Assembly (NCBI RefSeq): GCF_029784155.1 | Contig: NC_073693.1 | Coordinates: 239,630,750-239,694,749, forward strand | Length of the DNA stretch: 64,000 nucleotides | Reading direction: 5' to 3' | From: Uranotaenia lowii | Lineage: Eukaryota; Arthropoda; Insecta; Diptera; Culicidae | In this document: positions 45,060 to 56,345 of the stretch, in pieces | Numbering within the stretch: the first letter of the stretch is position 1 | Layout: each line of letters begins with the position of its first letter | Notes under the pieces: generated by a model | Seen by the model: only the letters and a program-made list of their open reading frames with translations | Databases searched by the model: none | Told to the model about the DNA's origin: nothing | Program-made: the position numbers and the translations under genes

Positions 45060-45728
45060 ATATCCTTCGACGAGGACTCGTGTTCTCTCTTTTGAGTAAA
45101 GGAAAAGCTCTCTCTCTTGGAAAATTATATTGGAAAGTTAGGAGCATTCTCAAAAGTTGTGATTTTCTCCCTTTGAGAAAAGTGGAAAGCTCTCCCGAAA
45201 AACTCACCCATACCATCATGCTCATGTTTACAAGCTCTCTCCTGTAAACAGAATCAGTTTGACCAGTCAGTTGTCAGATGAGAATGGGGAGGATGAGGTT
45301 AAGATAACAAATCTATGCCCCCTCCACCCATTCAGCCTTCACGGCTGAGGACGCGGGCGGCGGCGGTCCGAATGAAGTTATAATTCAACAGGAATATGGC
45401 AAAAGTTGGTAAACTGAAAAACGCTTCGTCGGCAAAGGTGTGATTAGAGAGCGCTATATTGCTGCTAGCAGGAGTGCTCACTCGGGAAAATGAAGTATAC
45501 GGGAACCCAAATTAGACCCGCCGGGGAGTCTAGCGGAATTTCAAAACAAGCGGATGTTTCGCATTTAATTATGATGCTTTATTTAAGTATTTTTTCTTCT
45601 TTCAAACAGAGAAGTTTGTTGGGTTGCAGTTGGCTCTCCTTGTTCTAAAGGTACATTTGAATTTCTTGTTGTTGCAGAACTGTTAGAGTATTTTTATGCA
45701 ATAAAGTGCTGAAAAGTGAACTTTAAGG
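45060..45728. other. Region upstream of the LINE, nothing assigned
   Basis: The first 200 bp are rich in ctctct and gagaaaag motifs. A short GC-rich patch follows around 45350 (acgcgggcggcggcggtccg). I see no coding sequence. Part may be the LINE's 5' leader. Confidence 0.4.
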
Positions 45729-46020
45729 TACCGTAAAACGGGGGTAACATTGATCACCGGGGTAGCTTTGATCAACATGAAATTTTTCCACATAATCATC
45801 GATAACTAAGTCTAAAGTTAAAATATCTAGAAACTTCTTTCCATATTTAAAAACCTATAAGTTTAGTTTCAAATTGGAAAAACCTTGTTTTTTTAATTTC
45901 AAATGTAAGTAAAAAAGTAAAATCTTGAAATATCTATTTTTTCGAAAGCCCTCAAACAAACACTCATCCTGATGAAATCAAAGCGTTTAGATAGAAGCAG
46001 CATGTTGATTTATGTGAGAC
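45729..46020. repeat. TIR-type dispersed element, copy 3, truncated
   Basis: It begins taccgtaaaacgggggtaac and repeats ggggtagctttgatcaac 20 bp later. An internal caaacaaacactcatcctga block corresponds, in reverse orientation, to copies 1 and 2. The copy stops at about 46020, where the fold-back repeat region begins. Confidence 0.75.
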
Positions 46021-46059
46021 CAATTTATGTTATACCAATAATCGAAATGCAGTTGATTT

Positions 46060-48440
46060 TTTCGCATTCAACTACTTATATAATAGATTCAACTACAAAC
46101 TTCTAATTGTCCCTATCAATATAATGCGTTCAACTGTATGATTTATTTTATGCATTCAACTATAAATACAATAGATTCAACTAAAAACTGCTGATTGACC
46201 TTATGCAATCAACTATGAATATAATAGATTCAATTTTAATGGTATAATTGATTCAATTGTAATGGTATAATTGATTCAACTGTAGATATGATAGATTCAA
46301 CTACAATTGTATGATTGATTTTAGGCATTCAACTATAAATATAATAGATTCAACTGTACTGGTATAATTGATTCTACTGTAAATATGATAGATTCAACTG
46401 TAGTGGTATAATTGATTCAATTGTAAATATGATAGATTTAACTACAAATATATGATTGATTCTAGGTATTGAACCAAAAATATAGTAAATAAAACTATAT
46501 TGTTATGACAGATTGTGTGTTACTTGAATACTGTAGTGTTCATCAGCAAAAACAAAAAAAAATTAAATGTGGGACCCAATACGTGTTCCCTGTAGCGATC
46601 GTATCGCTGTTTTAGGGCTCAACCGATAGTTCCTGACATCGGTGGCAAAACGCAAGCGCTGGGGGCGATGGGGAAACATTTTCCTCTGCCAGTTCCTGGC
46701 AGCGGTCGTGTAGCAGGCCGACCGTTCCTGGAATTGGGAAAAGTTGACCTACTCTGGCTGCCCGGGAAATCGACGTGGGTCTCGACGTTTATTTACACGA
46801 TCCTGGCAGGATCCCACTGGAAACTACACGGTAATTTTAAATTATTCAGAGACTGATTTGTTTTGGTTCAGGAGTCGCATCATGTATGAAGATGAAAACA
46901 ACTGAATTGAAATCAATCAAAATTTTGAGTTGTTTTCATCTAGCGAGTTTAAAAACCTGGGACTTAGCGAAAACGCACACTTTTTCATCCGCTCTAGATG
47001 AAATCTATTCAGAGCGCTTTAAAAACAAATGTTAGTTTTTTTATTTTGATGTTCAAAAAAATGAAGTGAAATTGGGAAAAGATTTCAAGGTTAGTAATAA
47101 AATTGATGAGTTTTTATAAGTTTCATGAGAAATTAAACGAACTTTTTTCTTCCCACAGAATTCTAATCTAATCGGACGCATTTGTGGTGGTGTCGGAACT
47201 TAATTTGCACGTTCAATCAGGGCCATATTCTGCTAAGATAAACCTCCCACTCCACGTACCGGATCCAGCTGGAACACCTGCAATGGAAGCGGCATACCAC
47301 GACCGGCAACTCGGCCCATATCAGGACCCTGAGCACCTTCCGGAATAGGAAGACCTTCCTCCAGTGTTGGTGGTCCCTCCATCGTAAGCGGAACGATGTT
47401 TCCTCTTCGGAGCAGAAAGAATCCAAGAAATATTTTTCTTGCTTCCGTCGTGAATTATATTTTAATAAATATCTACATTGCTCATACTGCTTCATATCCT
47501 GATTACTAAAACATGTATAAACACGTTTAATTTTTATTGAAATCCGAAATACCAGTAAATTCTGCAGCAAAATTTTATAAAATTCTGAATTATTTTGGCT
47601 CAGACCGTTCAAGCGCTCCTTTAAAATGCCTGATTGAAAACAACTCAGAATTCGCGAAAACCCGTACAATTCATTTCTGAGTTTTACCGCTCTAATCAAA
47701 ATTTGAGTTTTCCCAGTTTTGGCGCATTTTGAATTGTTTTCCTTCAAATCTGAGTCAAGGAGAATTAGAGTGTAGCATTGTGGTAAGTCAGCGTATGATA
47801 GATTACGGACGTCTTCCGGGACCGATTAGTTAATACGCACAATTTCCTGGGCAACCATGCATCAAGATGCAAAAAGAACAACAGCGGAGGAACCAGGACG
47901 TGGATATCGGGATCTCCGGTTAGGTTTTCTAGCATCATGGCGGTTGAAACGCACCAAATGCAAAATACTGAAATAATAAATTGAAAGAAAATAAAGCGTA
48001 GCCATAAAATTATTCAAAAAAAGTGCTTCAGATATGATAACTTCCAATATAAACAGAAATTAAATGTACAAAATTTATAGTTGACCTCAGTGAACCAATC
48101 ATAGAAATAAAATTTAATCTATCATATTTAGAATTAAATCGATCATATTATTATAATTGAATCTATCATGTTGATGATTAGTTCAATTATGTTATTACTT
48201 ATTATAGTTGAATCTATCATATTTATAATTAAATCAATCATATAATTATTGTTGATTCTACTATAATTATTGTTGAATTTATGACATCAATCGTGCATTA
48301 TAGTCGAATCTATTATATTTATAGTTGAATGCACAAAATTAATCATACAACTATGGTTGAATGTATTATATACATCGTTGAATGTACGAAATAAATCAGA
48401 TTGTATGTATTGTTGAAATTTTAATAATTATAGTTAGCCG
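46060..48440. mobile_element. Fold-back structure with satellite-like arms
   Basis: The left arm (46060-46510) is a tandem-like array of a ~40-60 bp motif, for example gattcaactgtaaatatgat. The right arm (48060-48425) is the reverse complement of the same motif, for example gaatctatcatatttataat. The two arms enclose ~1.5 kb of different sequence that includes a broken SmB fragment and GC-richer pieces. Such architecture recalls fold-back (FB) transposons. Exact outer ends and target duplication could not be set. Confidence 0.65.
47160..47455 (-). pseudogene. SmB (SNRPB) gene fragment, broken
   Basis: On the minus strand one frame reads TEARKIFLGFFLLRRGNIVP, LTMEGPPTLEEGLPIPEGAQ, GPDMGRVAGRGMPLPLQVFQ and LDPVRGVGG. 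This parallels the middle of SmB/SmB', the spliceosomal Sm-core protein (end of the Sm fold, then the GRVAGRG and GPVRGVGG signatures). A stop interrupts the SQQ-M motif at about 47226, and a Pro-rich piece PTPPQMRP follows. The N-terminal Sm1 region is missing. The overlapping 176-codon minus-strand frame at 47217-47747 is a different frame. It is a fragment trapped between the fold-back arms, not a working gene. Confidence 0.7.
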
Positions 48441-48510
48441 AGAAACAATCAGATATATGATTGAATATAAGTGGATTTTTGTTGGAACTACTATACTTTT
48501 TTCTCCGTGC

Positions 48511-49746
48511 TTGACGTAGTTCTTTCAATTTTGCATTTAAAAAAACCTGATCACCCCTCATTTTGATGGTGTGTGTGTGTGTAGAATGTTGCTCCTATTT
48601 TGATTTTAGAATTCACTCTTCAGTTGTCAAAATGCCGTCCAAGGAAGAAGAGCAGCGTATCAACATTTTGCTCGCGCATCGCGAAAACCCGTGCTACTCG
48701 CACGCAAATCTGGCAAAATCGCTAAAAGTTGCCAAACCAATCGTTGCAGATGTAATTAAAGTGTTTGGGGAACGTTTGTTGACAGCCAGGAAGTCTGGAT
48801 CGGGGGGAAATCGAAAACCGGAAGCCGCTGAGACGACAAAGAGAGTTGCCGGTAGTTTCAAGCGAAACCCTAACCTCTCTCTCCGAGATGCCGCAAATAA
48901 GCTGGGTGTATCGTCTACAACCATGCATCGAGCCAAAAAACGAGCCGGACTATCGACTTACAAGAAGGTAGTGACTCCAAATCGCGATGATAAACAAAAT
49001 ACGACGGCCAAAGCGCGATCCCGGAGGCTGTACACGACGATGCTGACGAAGTTTGACTGCGTGGTAATGGACGACGAAACCTACGTCAAAGCCGACTAGA
49101 AGCAGCTTCCGGGACAGGAGTTTTATACGGCAAAAGGAAGGGGAAAGGTAGCAGATATTTTCAAGCACATGAAACTGTCAAAGTTCGCGAAGAAATATCT
49201 GGTTTGGCAAGCCACAGGCTTGAAAAGCAGCATTTTCATAGCTTTCGGGACTGTCAACCAAAAAATTTACGTGAAAGAGTGTTTGAATAAACGTCTGCTG
49301 ATTTTCCTGAAGAAATACGGTTTTTCAGTACTGTTTTGGCCGGATTTGGCATCTTGCCATTACGGTTAAAAGGCCATGGAGTGGTACGCCGCCAACAACG
49401 TGCAAGGACAAGAACCCTTCCAACACGCCAGAGCTCCGCTTAATTGGGAAATACTGGGCTATTGTCAAGTAGGAACCTAAAGAAGACCAAAAAAACTGCT
49501 AAGGACGAGCAGCAGATCAAGGCAAACTAGCTTTCTACGGCGAAAAAGGTGGACAAGGTGGCTGTACAAGATCTGATGGCAGGGGTTCAGTGAAAGGCCC
49601 GGCAATTCGGATTTGGAAAAGCGGAAGCCTAGCTGAATATTTTTCCTGAATTTTATACTAATTAAACTTGAAAAAGAAATTTAAATAAACAATTTCACCG
49701 ATTTACACGCGTTTTCCCTTGACCAAATTTTGACCGTATCACCCTT
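48511..49746 (+). mobile_element. Tc1/mariner DD37E-type transposon, copy B, left end lost
   Basis: It matches copy A from ttgacgtagttctttcaatt onward, including the GT microsatellite in the leader, and ends with the same TIR (aattttgaccgtatcaccct) followed by TA at 49747-49748. The first ~30 bp of the left TIR are missing, so it is probably immobile. Orientation is opposite to copy A. Confidence 0.92.
48632..49632 (+). pseudogene. DD37E-type transposase, copy B, inactivated
   Basis: The frame starts MPSKEEEQRINILLAHRENP and is open to a TAG after VVMDDETYVKAD (49099). It resumes with KLSKFAKKYLVWQATGLKSS, keeps the second catalytic Asp in LFWPDLASCHYG, has another stop right after, then a frameshift. 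The third catalytic block reads PELRLIGKYWAIVK, where the family has Glu in IEKYW, so the catalytic Glu is replaced by Gly. The gene end is GKAEA-like at 49632. Helix-turn-helix regions are as in copy A. Confidence 0.9.
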
Positions 49747-49748
49747 TA

Positions 49749-51560
49749 GAGGGGCTTGATGTCTTCGACAAAGTTGTTTATCTGATCAAAATACATAAGT
49801 TTGGTGAATATGTCAAAGTCCTATCACATCACCCTCAAGGGTTACAGTCAAAGTAAAAAAAATCTCTTGAAAAAACAGTTTTATGAACCTGACACTAAGT
49901 AGATTGAATATAGTGGTTTGCTGTCTTTGTAACAAAGTTGTAACAAGCCACGATCTACAATTGTCTCATACATTATGATGGGTTTTGAAGTTGCTGAAGC
50001 CCTATAGAAAGCATTTAGTGTATTGTATTGGCAATTTTGGAAGGCACGTCCATCGAAAAGTGCAAATTGCAACTACCCCCTCCTTTTTGTGTTTATTTCA
50101 GAGTTGCAAGATTTCAGATAATCATTTGAAATTGATACTCACCGTGATGAGTATCAATTAAGCAGCACAATGAATTTCGTTGTGATGCTCAAAGCTTTCG
50201 ATGTCAAACGAAATTCACTGAGCATCACATCTAGAAAAAAATCAGAAATCCAGAATCCCATTAGAGAAATCTTCAGCTATATTCCCCACTTTTTCCCCTA
50301 CTATTTTTTGACGGCAGTTAAATTTGTAACGAATCTATGGAATATTTGAATGTATCATATAATGTTATTAGCTTTTAACACTAGCGACACGCCAAGTTGA
50401 ACGACTCCAAACAGTTTAATATAAAAAAAAATTAAAGCGCTTTAATGATTGGAGTTTATTGAAACTTTTTAATAACGAAAGTGTTAAAGCTCGTGGTACC
50501 TATGTTTTAAAAAGTGTCTATGTACACAACACACTACCTTATAAATGTTGAGAATAACACTTTAATTTTATAATATTATTTGCAAATACGGCGCTTTGGT
50601 ACTAAACAATTTATAACATAATTTCATAGTCAAGACGACTTTAATAAAAAAAAATATAAAATTCAGTCCTTGACGTTTTGTTGGTTTTCAAAATTAAAAG
50701 CAATAACATAATATGGGATTAAATGCAACATTTCTAATCGATTTTCTGGCTATTTGAAATCAGTAAAATATGCTTAGTTAGCTAAGCATAGAATACATTA
50801 ATAGAAAAATCGATATTTGTTTTAATTCTCAAGGGCTGAAATTCTTACAAAAAAAGGTCAAAACTCAGATTTTTTTAGGTTTTTTTTGTATTTTCTCGGC
50901 TGTTGACATACAAAAAAAAAAACATATGTTGAACTGTAATATGATCACAGTCATCAAATTTCATGCGGTCTCTTCTTCAGAGCATGTTGTGTACGAGTGA
51001 AGGATGTCTAAATTTGGAAACATTAATAAGGATCATGTATTCTAACAAATATGCATCTATACATTCAGAATTAAAACCTACTTTTTTATATCAACTAAAT
51101 GAAAAAATAGAAGCCGTGATGTCAGTGAGAAGCTGTCCTTTGTTTCAACTTTTATTTAAATCTCTTTTCAAACGATCTTTTTTTAAACGTCCTTGGTCCT
51201 TGACATCCCTTCTTTGTTCCTAACTACTTATTGGTAGTGCAATTTTCTGCCGAATTTTTTACAGTAGTAGTCACTTAGAGACTGTAAAATATCCGGAACA
51301 ACCGTAGAGAAAACAATTTTCGGAACCAATCTGAACATTCCCGATTTCACAAAAACCACTTCAAAATGATGTACTAGGCTGTGAATGATCAATTAACAGT
51401 CTAAACTAGCCATTTTAATAAAATTGAACAGTGTTTTTTCCAAGGGTTTCACGAATTTCATTAAAAGGGCATTTTTAAACGTACTCAAAAATCGTTAACA
51501 AAAAATCCAGCTATGATAATTGAAAAACAATTCATTTCTGATGCATGTGTCTAAAAGCTA
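49749..51560. other. Intergenic region with small inverted repeats, no gene
   Basis: About 1.8 kb without recognisable coding sequence. A 12-bp hairpin (aattgatactca and complement) lies near 50130-50159. Two interleaved 10-bp inverted pairs lie at 50172-50228. The remainder is AT-rich. Confidence 0.5.
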
Positions 51561-52060
51561 NNNNNNNNNNNNNNNNNNNNNNNNNNNNNNNNNNNNNNNN
51601 NNNNNNNNNNNNNNNNNNNNNNNNNNNNNNNNNNNNNNNNNNNNNNNNNNNNNNNNNNNNNNNNNNNNNNNNNNNNNNNNNNNNNNNNNNNNNNNNNNNN
51701 NNNNNNNNNNNNNNNNNNNNNNNNNNNNNNNNNNNNNNNNNNNNNNNNNNNNNNNNNNNNNNNNNNNNNNNNNNNNNNNNNNNNNNNNNNNNNNNNNNNN
51801 NNNNNNNNNNNNNNNNNNNNNNNNNNNNNNNNNNNNNNNNNNNNNNNNNNNNNNNNNNNNNNNNNNNNNNNNNNNNNNNNNNNNNNNNNNNNNNNNNNNN
51901 NNNNNNNNNNNNNNNNNNNNNNNNNNNNNNNNNNNNNNNNNNNNNNNNNNNNNNNNNNNNNNNNNNNNNNNNNNNNNNNNNNNNNNNNNNNNNNNNNNNN
52001 NNNNNNNNNNNNNNNNNNNNNNNNNNNNNNNNNNNNNNNNNNNNNNNNNNNNNNNNNNNN
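51561..52060. other. Assembly gap (500 N)
   Basis: Exactly 500 N, directly followed by a tandem satellite; the array probably caused the gap and may continue into it. Confidence 0.99.
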
Positions 52061-52650
52061 TATAACTTGATGGAAATTGAGGGTAAAACAGCCATAACTC
52101 AAGTTTACGGTGGCGTGCGGTGGTTCAAAAAGCCTTCGCTAGATTACTCGGAAAAAATCACAAAAGATAAGTCTATTTGGATCTAAATTTTAAGTCCGAA
52201 AATGCTTTATTCTTAAATAATTGAAAAATGTAGAGGAATTGAGGGTAAAAACAGCCATAACTCCATTTTCTTAGGCGTGCGGTGCTAAAACAGCCTTCAT
52301 TAGATTCCTCGGAAAAAAATCACACATAATACGTTCCATTTGGTTCAAAATTTGGAAGACCGAACTGCTTTTTCTAAAATAATTGAAAAATATAAGGGAC
52401 TGAGGGTAAAAACAGCCATAACTCCATTTTTCGAAGCGTGCGATAGATCAAACAGCCTTCATTCGATATCTTAGAAAAAATTGCACAAGATTGTTTAAAA
52501 TTTTCAAGTCTTAATAAGTTTTTTTTCTGAATTGTTTACAAAATATAGGGGAATTAGGGGTTAAAAGAGCACCATAACTCCGTTCGTGAGCTTGTGCGCG
52601 CATCTGAAACTATATCCAATCGCTTTTCTAGAAATTTTCACTAAAGGAAA
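52061..52650 (+). repeat. ~160-bp tandem satellite, 3.5 visible units
   Basis: Units begin with variants of aattgagggtaaaaacagcc at about 52075, 52237, 52398 and 52552, spacing 162, 161 and 154 bp. Each continues with an ataactcc block, gcgtgcg, cagccttc and tcggaaaaaa. Divergence increases to the right, the last unit being the most diverged. The array abuts the gap on the left. Confidence 0.88.
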
Positions 52651-53407
52651 GTACTTTTTATGAATTTGTTTCGAGTAAGAAGGGAGATATTGAATTTCTT
52701 CGCGGTTTATACACTTTTTTCCCCATTGTGCAACGGTAGAAGCATCCCAAAGCCTCGTCATGAATTTTTTCGACAATTTGCGGTCGGTTTTCGACAACAA
52801 GATGAACGAAATTGACTTTAGTGAACAAAAAAGTAGAATTCTCACTACTTTGGGGTCTACCTGGTAACCCTTTTTCTCCCAAACACCTCCTGAACGACAT
52901 GGTTGTCAGTTGAATATCCTGAACAAAAAGACGAATAAACCATAAAAAAAAGATAGAGATTTCCCAAAAACTTGCAAGGTGTATGATGTTTGTGAAGTTT
53001 ATAACTAGGTATGCATTAAACAAATAAGAACATCAATTTTTCAACCCTTCAGTAGGTATTAAAGCTTGATTTGATTTAGGTGAGAAGTGGTCTTAAAGTT
53101 TTGTCCATCACTGTATGTTCCACTTACTGAAAAAAATGTATGAAGGTCTACGGAGGATATATTAGGTGGTATGAATAAGAAAAAGGCAATTGCTTCGATA
53201 GCTTTTACTTAGCTCGAACTTTAGAATGGCAAAATTTGAAAGCATTTGCTCAACTAGATATGAAAAAGCAGAGTAGAACATTTACTTTCAACCAGCTCCG
53301 GATTAAAAATATGCATGCCATTCGAAGTATTTGACTCACAAAAATGCTCGAAAATAGCAAAAGCAATTACTTACAGCTTTATTCATATCAGCCATTGTGC
53401 TATTCTT
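52651..53407. other. Spacer, no gene recognised
   Basis: About 750 bp without a recognised feature. A 121-codon minus-strand frame at 52658-53023 overlaps the satellite end and resembles no protein. Confidence 0.45.
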
Positions 53408-54302
53408 GTAGGGGAGAGTGGGGTAACGTGGGTCACGCTGAGTATCTCAGATGTATGTTGAAATAAAAATCTCAATCCAACTGTCATCGCCGCCGTCGCT
53501 TTTCGTAAGCGTATTTTTCTATATGTTGTTGACTTAAATACGCATCATATGCTTCTTTTATTTATCAAGCTCAAAAAAATTATTTACATATGTACATAAT
53601 TAAACATGCAGCCGCTAATTGCATCGATGGGGAACCTTAAATTCATAACAAAAACATGCTCATACGCTTATGATCTTAGATTTGTCGTGTTCTTTCACGT
53701 GGAAAAGGAATTTTTGATGAAACATCAATAAAACAAACGCAACCCATTTGCAAATTATAGCTTGTGGGGAATCGTGGGCCACATTTTGCGGGGTATCTTG
53801 GGTCACCTATATTTTATATGTACTTAAAATACGTTTTTTCTATCCTAAAGTTTTCTAATGTCAAACGAAGAGTTATGAAAAATGTTTTGTTCATCCTATT
53901 TAAGGAATTTTGCCGAAACGTTCGCGAGCCAGGTTTTTGATACTATTTATTCGATCATACACAACTCTTTTTACAATTTCATCATCTAAAATTTCTTTAA
54001 AATAACTGAAAGAATTATGAAATTATAGTTTTGGGTCAACTCATAAATTTTGCATGTTATTTGGTCAATTTGAATTTGTGGCCCACAATTCTCCACCATT
54101 TTTCAAAACCAAAATAAAAACTTTTTTGAAAACAGACAGAACTTGGGAAATTAATTTATTTGAAAAATTAAAAAAAAAAGCCTTATTATACCTTAAAAAA
54201 TGTAGAAAACCTTTCCATCTATTTTTTTTTCTTATTATCTTTTATAATAAAAAAGTTATGAAGCAATGAAAAACAGTGGCCCATGATACCCCATACTCCC
54301 CT
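53408..54302. mobile_element. TIR element 'F', ~895 bp
   Basis: The left end taggggagagtggggtaacg and the right end (gtggcccatgataccccat, then actcccc) are inverted repeats of ~26 bp. Internal phrases such as ggggtatcttgggtcac at about 53800 repeat the terminal motif. On the minus strand near 54000-53920 a coding-like piece, DDEIVKRVVYDRINSIKNLA, ends in a stop; it may be a remnant of an autonomous ancestor. A partial second copy lies at 55928. Confidence 0.8.
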
Positions 54303-54723
54303 TTTTTCGGTTCAACCCGGTAGCCAAGAATCCAAAGAAAGTATTAGTTGCTTGGTTGATTCGATTTGATACTATATAAGAAAGTTTTAAGTATTTTCAA
54401 AAATTACGAAACTTTATTCTTATGTTTTTATATGCTTTTTATGGTATATTATTTGTATTTATTATAATTTTATTACTATTTATTAAAAAATTATTTGATG
54501 TTTCAAAGCATTGTTTGTTCTCATTTAAATGGTCTTATACATTGATCACAGTTTGTCTTACAAGAACTTCTTGAAAACATTTCTTCACAAAATTTATTAC
54601 ACTGTGGACTGATATGCATTTAGGAACCATTTCCTACATACTGAACAATGCTTACGCTTTGAAAGTAATTCATAAAATAACACCAATTTCCGGCCCAATT
54701 ATGCTGATCTGAGGAAGGGCTCT
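54303..54723. other. 3' flank of the pacifastin-type gene
   Basis: AT-rich spacer between TIR element F and the stop codon of the minus-strand gene. No clear poly(A) hexamer of the canonical kind was identified close to the stop. Confidence 0.4.
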
Positions 54724-55302
54724 TCATAAAATTTGAAAACTACCCCGAGGCACGCAAGGAGCAAAGAAGTCTTCTGCACAAAGTTCTGCAGTGCAACTTA
54801 TCTTTCCCCAGCCTTGCACCGGCAAATGTTGCATCGAATATAGAAGACTCGACCTTCGGGACAAAGGGCCCGGCTTTGCTGTTGCTGCCTTTCGGATTTC
54901 ACTCCGGAAGATTCAGCAGTTCCATTTACCGCCTTATCAAAGATGGATTCAAGAAAGTCCGGATCATAGGAGCAAAACCGTTGCTCAGATTCGCCAATGG
55001 CCAGGCCGTTGACAAAGTCGCTTCCAGAGCCGATGGTACGTTTGGACCGGAAGGACGCTTCAGCTGTGACGTTGTCGCCGTCATGCCAAGAAGAGGTGCC
55101 GCCTGGTGGATAAATATTGCATAAGCGAATATTAAAATCAATTTGCATATTGCCCCTAGGATATGAAGTGTGCTATTGAATCTCTCTGTAGAGGATGTGG
55201 ATTACCTGCATACCTACCTAGTGCATGTGCCGATGCTGACGGGTTTATAGACGAGTATACAACAGTCCATAGAATGGACAACAATGTCACGGACAAATTC
55301 AT
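54724..55302 (-). CDS. Secreted pacifastin-type serine protease inhibitor (frameshifted)
   Basis: Exon 1 (55302-55218) starts MNLSVTLLSILWTVVYSSIN, a good signal peptide to about residue 25. A donor gtaggt and acceptor ccaccag remove 115 bp, and the phase joins correctly to exon 2 (55102-54724). After a linker with SFRSKRTIGSGSDFVNG the end contains a pacifastin-like core: a Cys, nine residues, then CNICRC, Lys-Ala-Gly, and in the next frame ISCTAELC. This fits the family pattern C-x9-CNxCxC-xxG-x4-CTxxxC. Between the fourth and fifth Cys one base appears to be missing (a run of four G near 54804), so the written frame stops at 54798. In the shifted frame the stop is at 54724. Pacifastin peptides inhibit trypsin- and chymotrypsin-like proteases in haemolymph. 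Confidence 0.65.
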
Positions 55303-55385
55303 ACTTAGCTCAGAGTTGCAGTTCAATGCTGGTCCTACAATCACTGGATTAAATATGCAGTGGCTTTACAGTGCACAGTGCACTT

Positions 55386-55395
55386 TATTTATATA
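55386..55395 (-). promoter_or_regulatory. TATA box upstream of the pacifastin-type gene
   Basis: The minus strand reads TATATAAATA about 85 bp upstream of the start codon. Initiator-like cagtg sequence lies ~45 bp downstream. Spacing is acceptable for a short 5' UTR. The 103-codon plus-strand frame over this region is a shadow. Confidence 0.5.
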
Positions 55396-55927
55396 TGTAC
55401 CCTTATCAACTAGCTTCTTACCAATAAATGCGGTGCAGTTGATGCAAAAATGTGGGACAAATGTTGAATAATTCAAATTGACTTAATTGTTAAAGCTCTC
55501 ACTATTTTGAGCGCAGCTATGAAAATTATTTTATTTGCAAATGGTAAACATCCGGTGAAAATCCTGGCAGCTGGAATTATGCCACTAGAAAGCGTTTTCC
55601 AGTGAACTTAAGCTTCCAAACTCTCATTTAAAACTCCCTAATAAAATTCCTTTTTAGATTACATCATACTAAATAAGAATGAAGAATTTTAAAATAAATT
55701 TTCAAAACTTTGACACTCCTTATTTCAATTAGGTTTCAGAGTTCTCTAATAATAATTCTGATTCTGAATAATTCTGATTGCATACAAGATTGGCTTCAAA
55801 ACAAATCCACCTCAAATTAGACACTTTCCATTCACAAAAGTTGGTAGAGGCTGCGGGATTGATTTGGCGCAAGAATAAAAATCAAGCCATCCAACGAAGA
55901 TTGGACACCTTTGAAAACCCCCATTAA

Positions 55928-56120
55928 TAAGGGAGAGTGGGGTAACGTGGGCCACTTTGAATATCTCAGATGTGTGTTGAGATGAAAATCTCAATCCAAC
56001 TGTCATCGTCGTCGCTTTGCGTAATCATATTTTTCTATATGTTGTTGACTCAAATACGCATCATATGTTTCTTTTATTTATCAAGCTTAAAAAAAATTAA
56101 AAAAATTCCTCTCATAATTA
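55928..56120. repeat. TIR element F, second copy, left part
   Basis: It starts gggagagtggggtaacgtgg and follows 53408 closely for ~180 bp (for example tctatatgttgttgact), then diverges. No right end was found, so it is truncated or badly decayed. A minus-strand coding-like remnant follows at 56173-56345. Confidence 0.8.
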
Positions 56121-56172
56121 AACAAGTACCCGCTTATTGTGAATTGTAAATTTGTTGGAAATAAGATTTTTC

Positions 56173-56345
56173 AAAAGTTTTGCCGTCCATCAGAAATCAC
56201 TTCATTGCCTCGGTACCGGCTATACAGCGTACGAGCTCTGGAACTAGCAAAAATTTGTTGTTTGAGGTAGGGTTTTAATGACGCATAGCTAGGCACTAAT
56301 TTTAGCTTATCGGAGAAAACATTGCGGGACGTTTCAGCGATCCAC
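56173..56345 (-). pseudogene. Unrecognised coding-like remnant next to element F copy 2
   Basis: The minus strand reads about 57 codons without a stop (VWIAETSRNVFSDKLKLVPS then YLKQQIFASSRARTLYSRYR, ending in a stop after SDGRQNF). Composition is coding-like and unlike the AT-rich flanks. I do not recognise the family. Its position suggests the coding part of a larger relative of element F. Confidence 0.3.

Noticed and set aside
46668..46856. A plus-strand ORF with PLPVPGSGRVAGRP, reminiscent of SmB, lies near the left fold-back arm.
   Set aside because: Similarity is confined to a few Gly/Pro/Arg residues and nothing else of SmB follows; too weak to call a second fragment.
47217..47747. 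176-codon minus-strand ORF overlapping the SmB fragment.
   Set aside because: It is out of frame with the SmB similarity, and its own sequence is not recognisable as a protein.
4536..52060. Open frames that run through the three N gaps.
   Set aside because: They exist only because N was translated as unknown residues; only the IFT56 frame up to the gap edge is supported.
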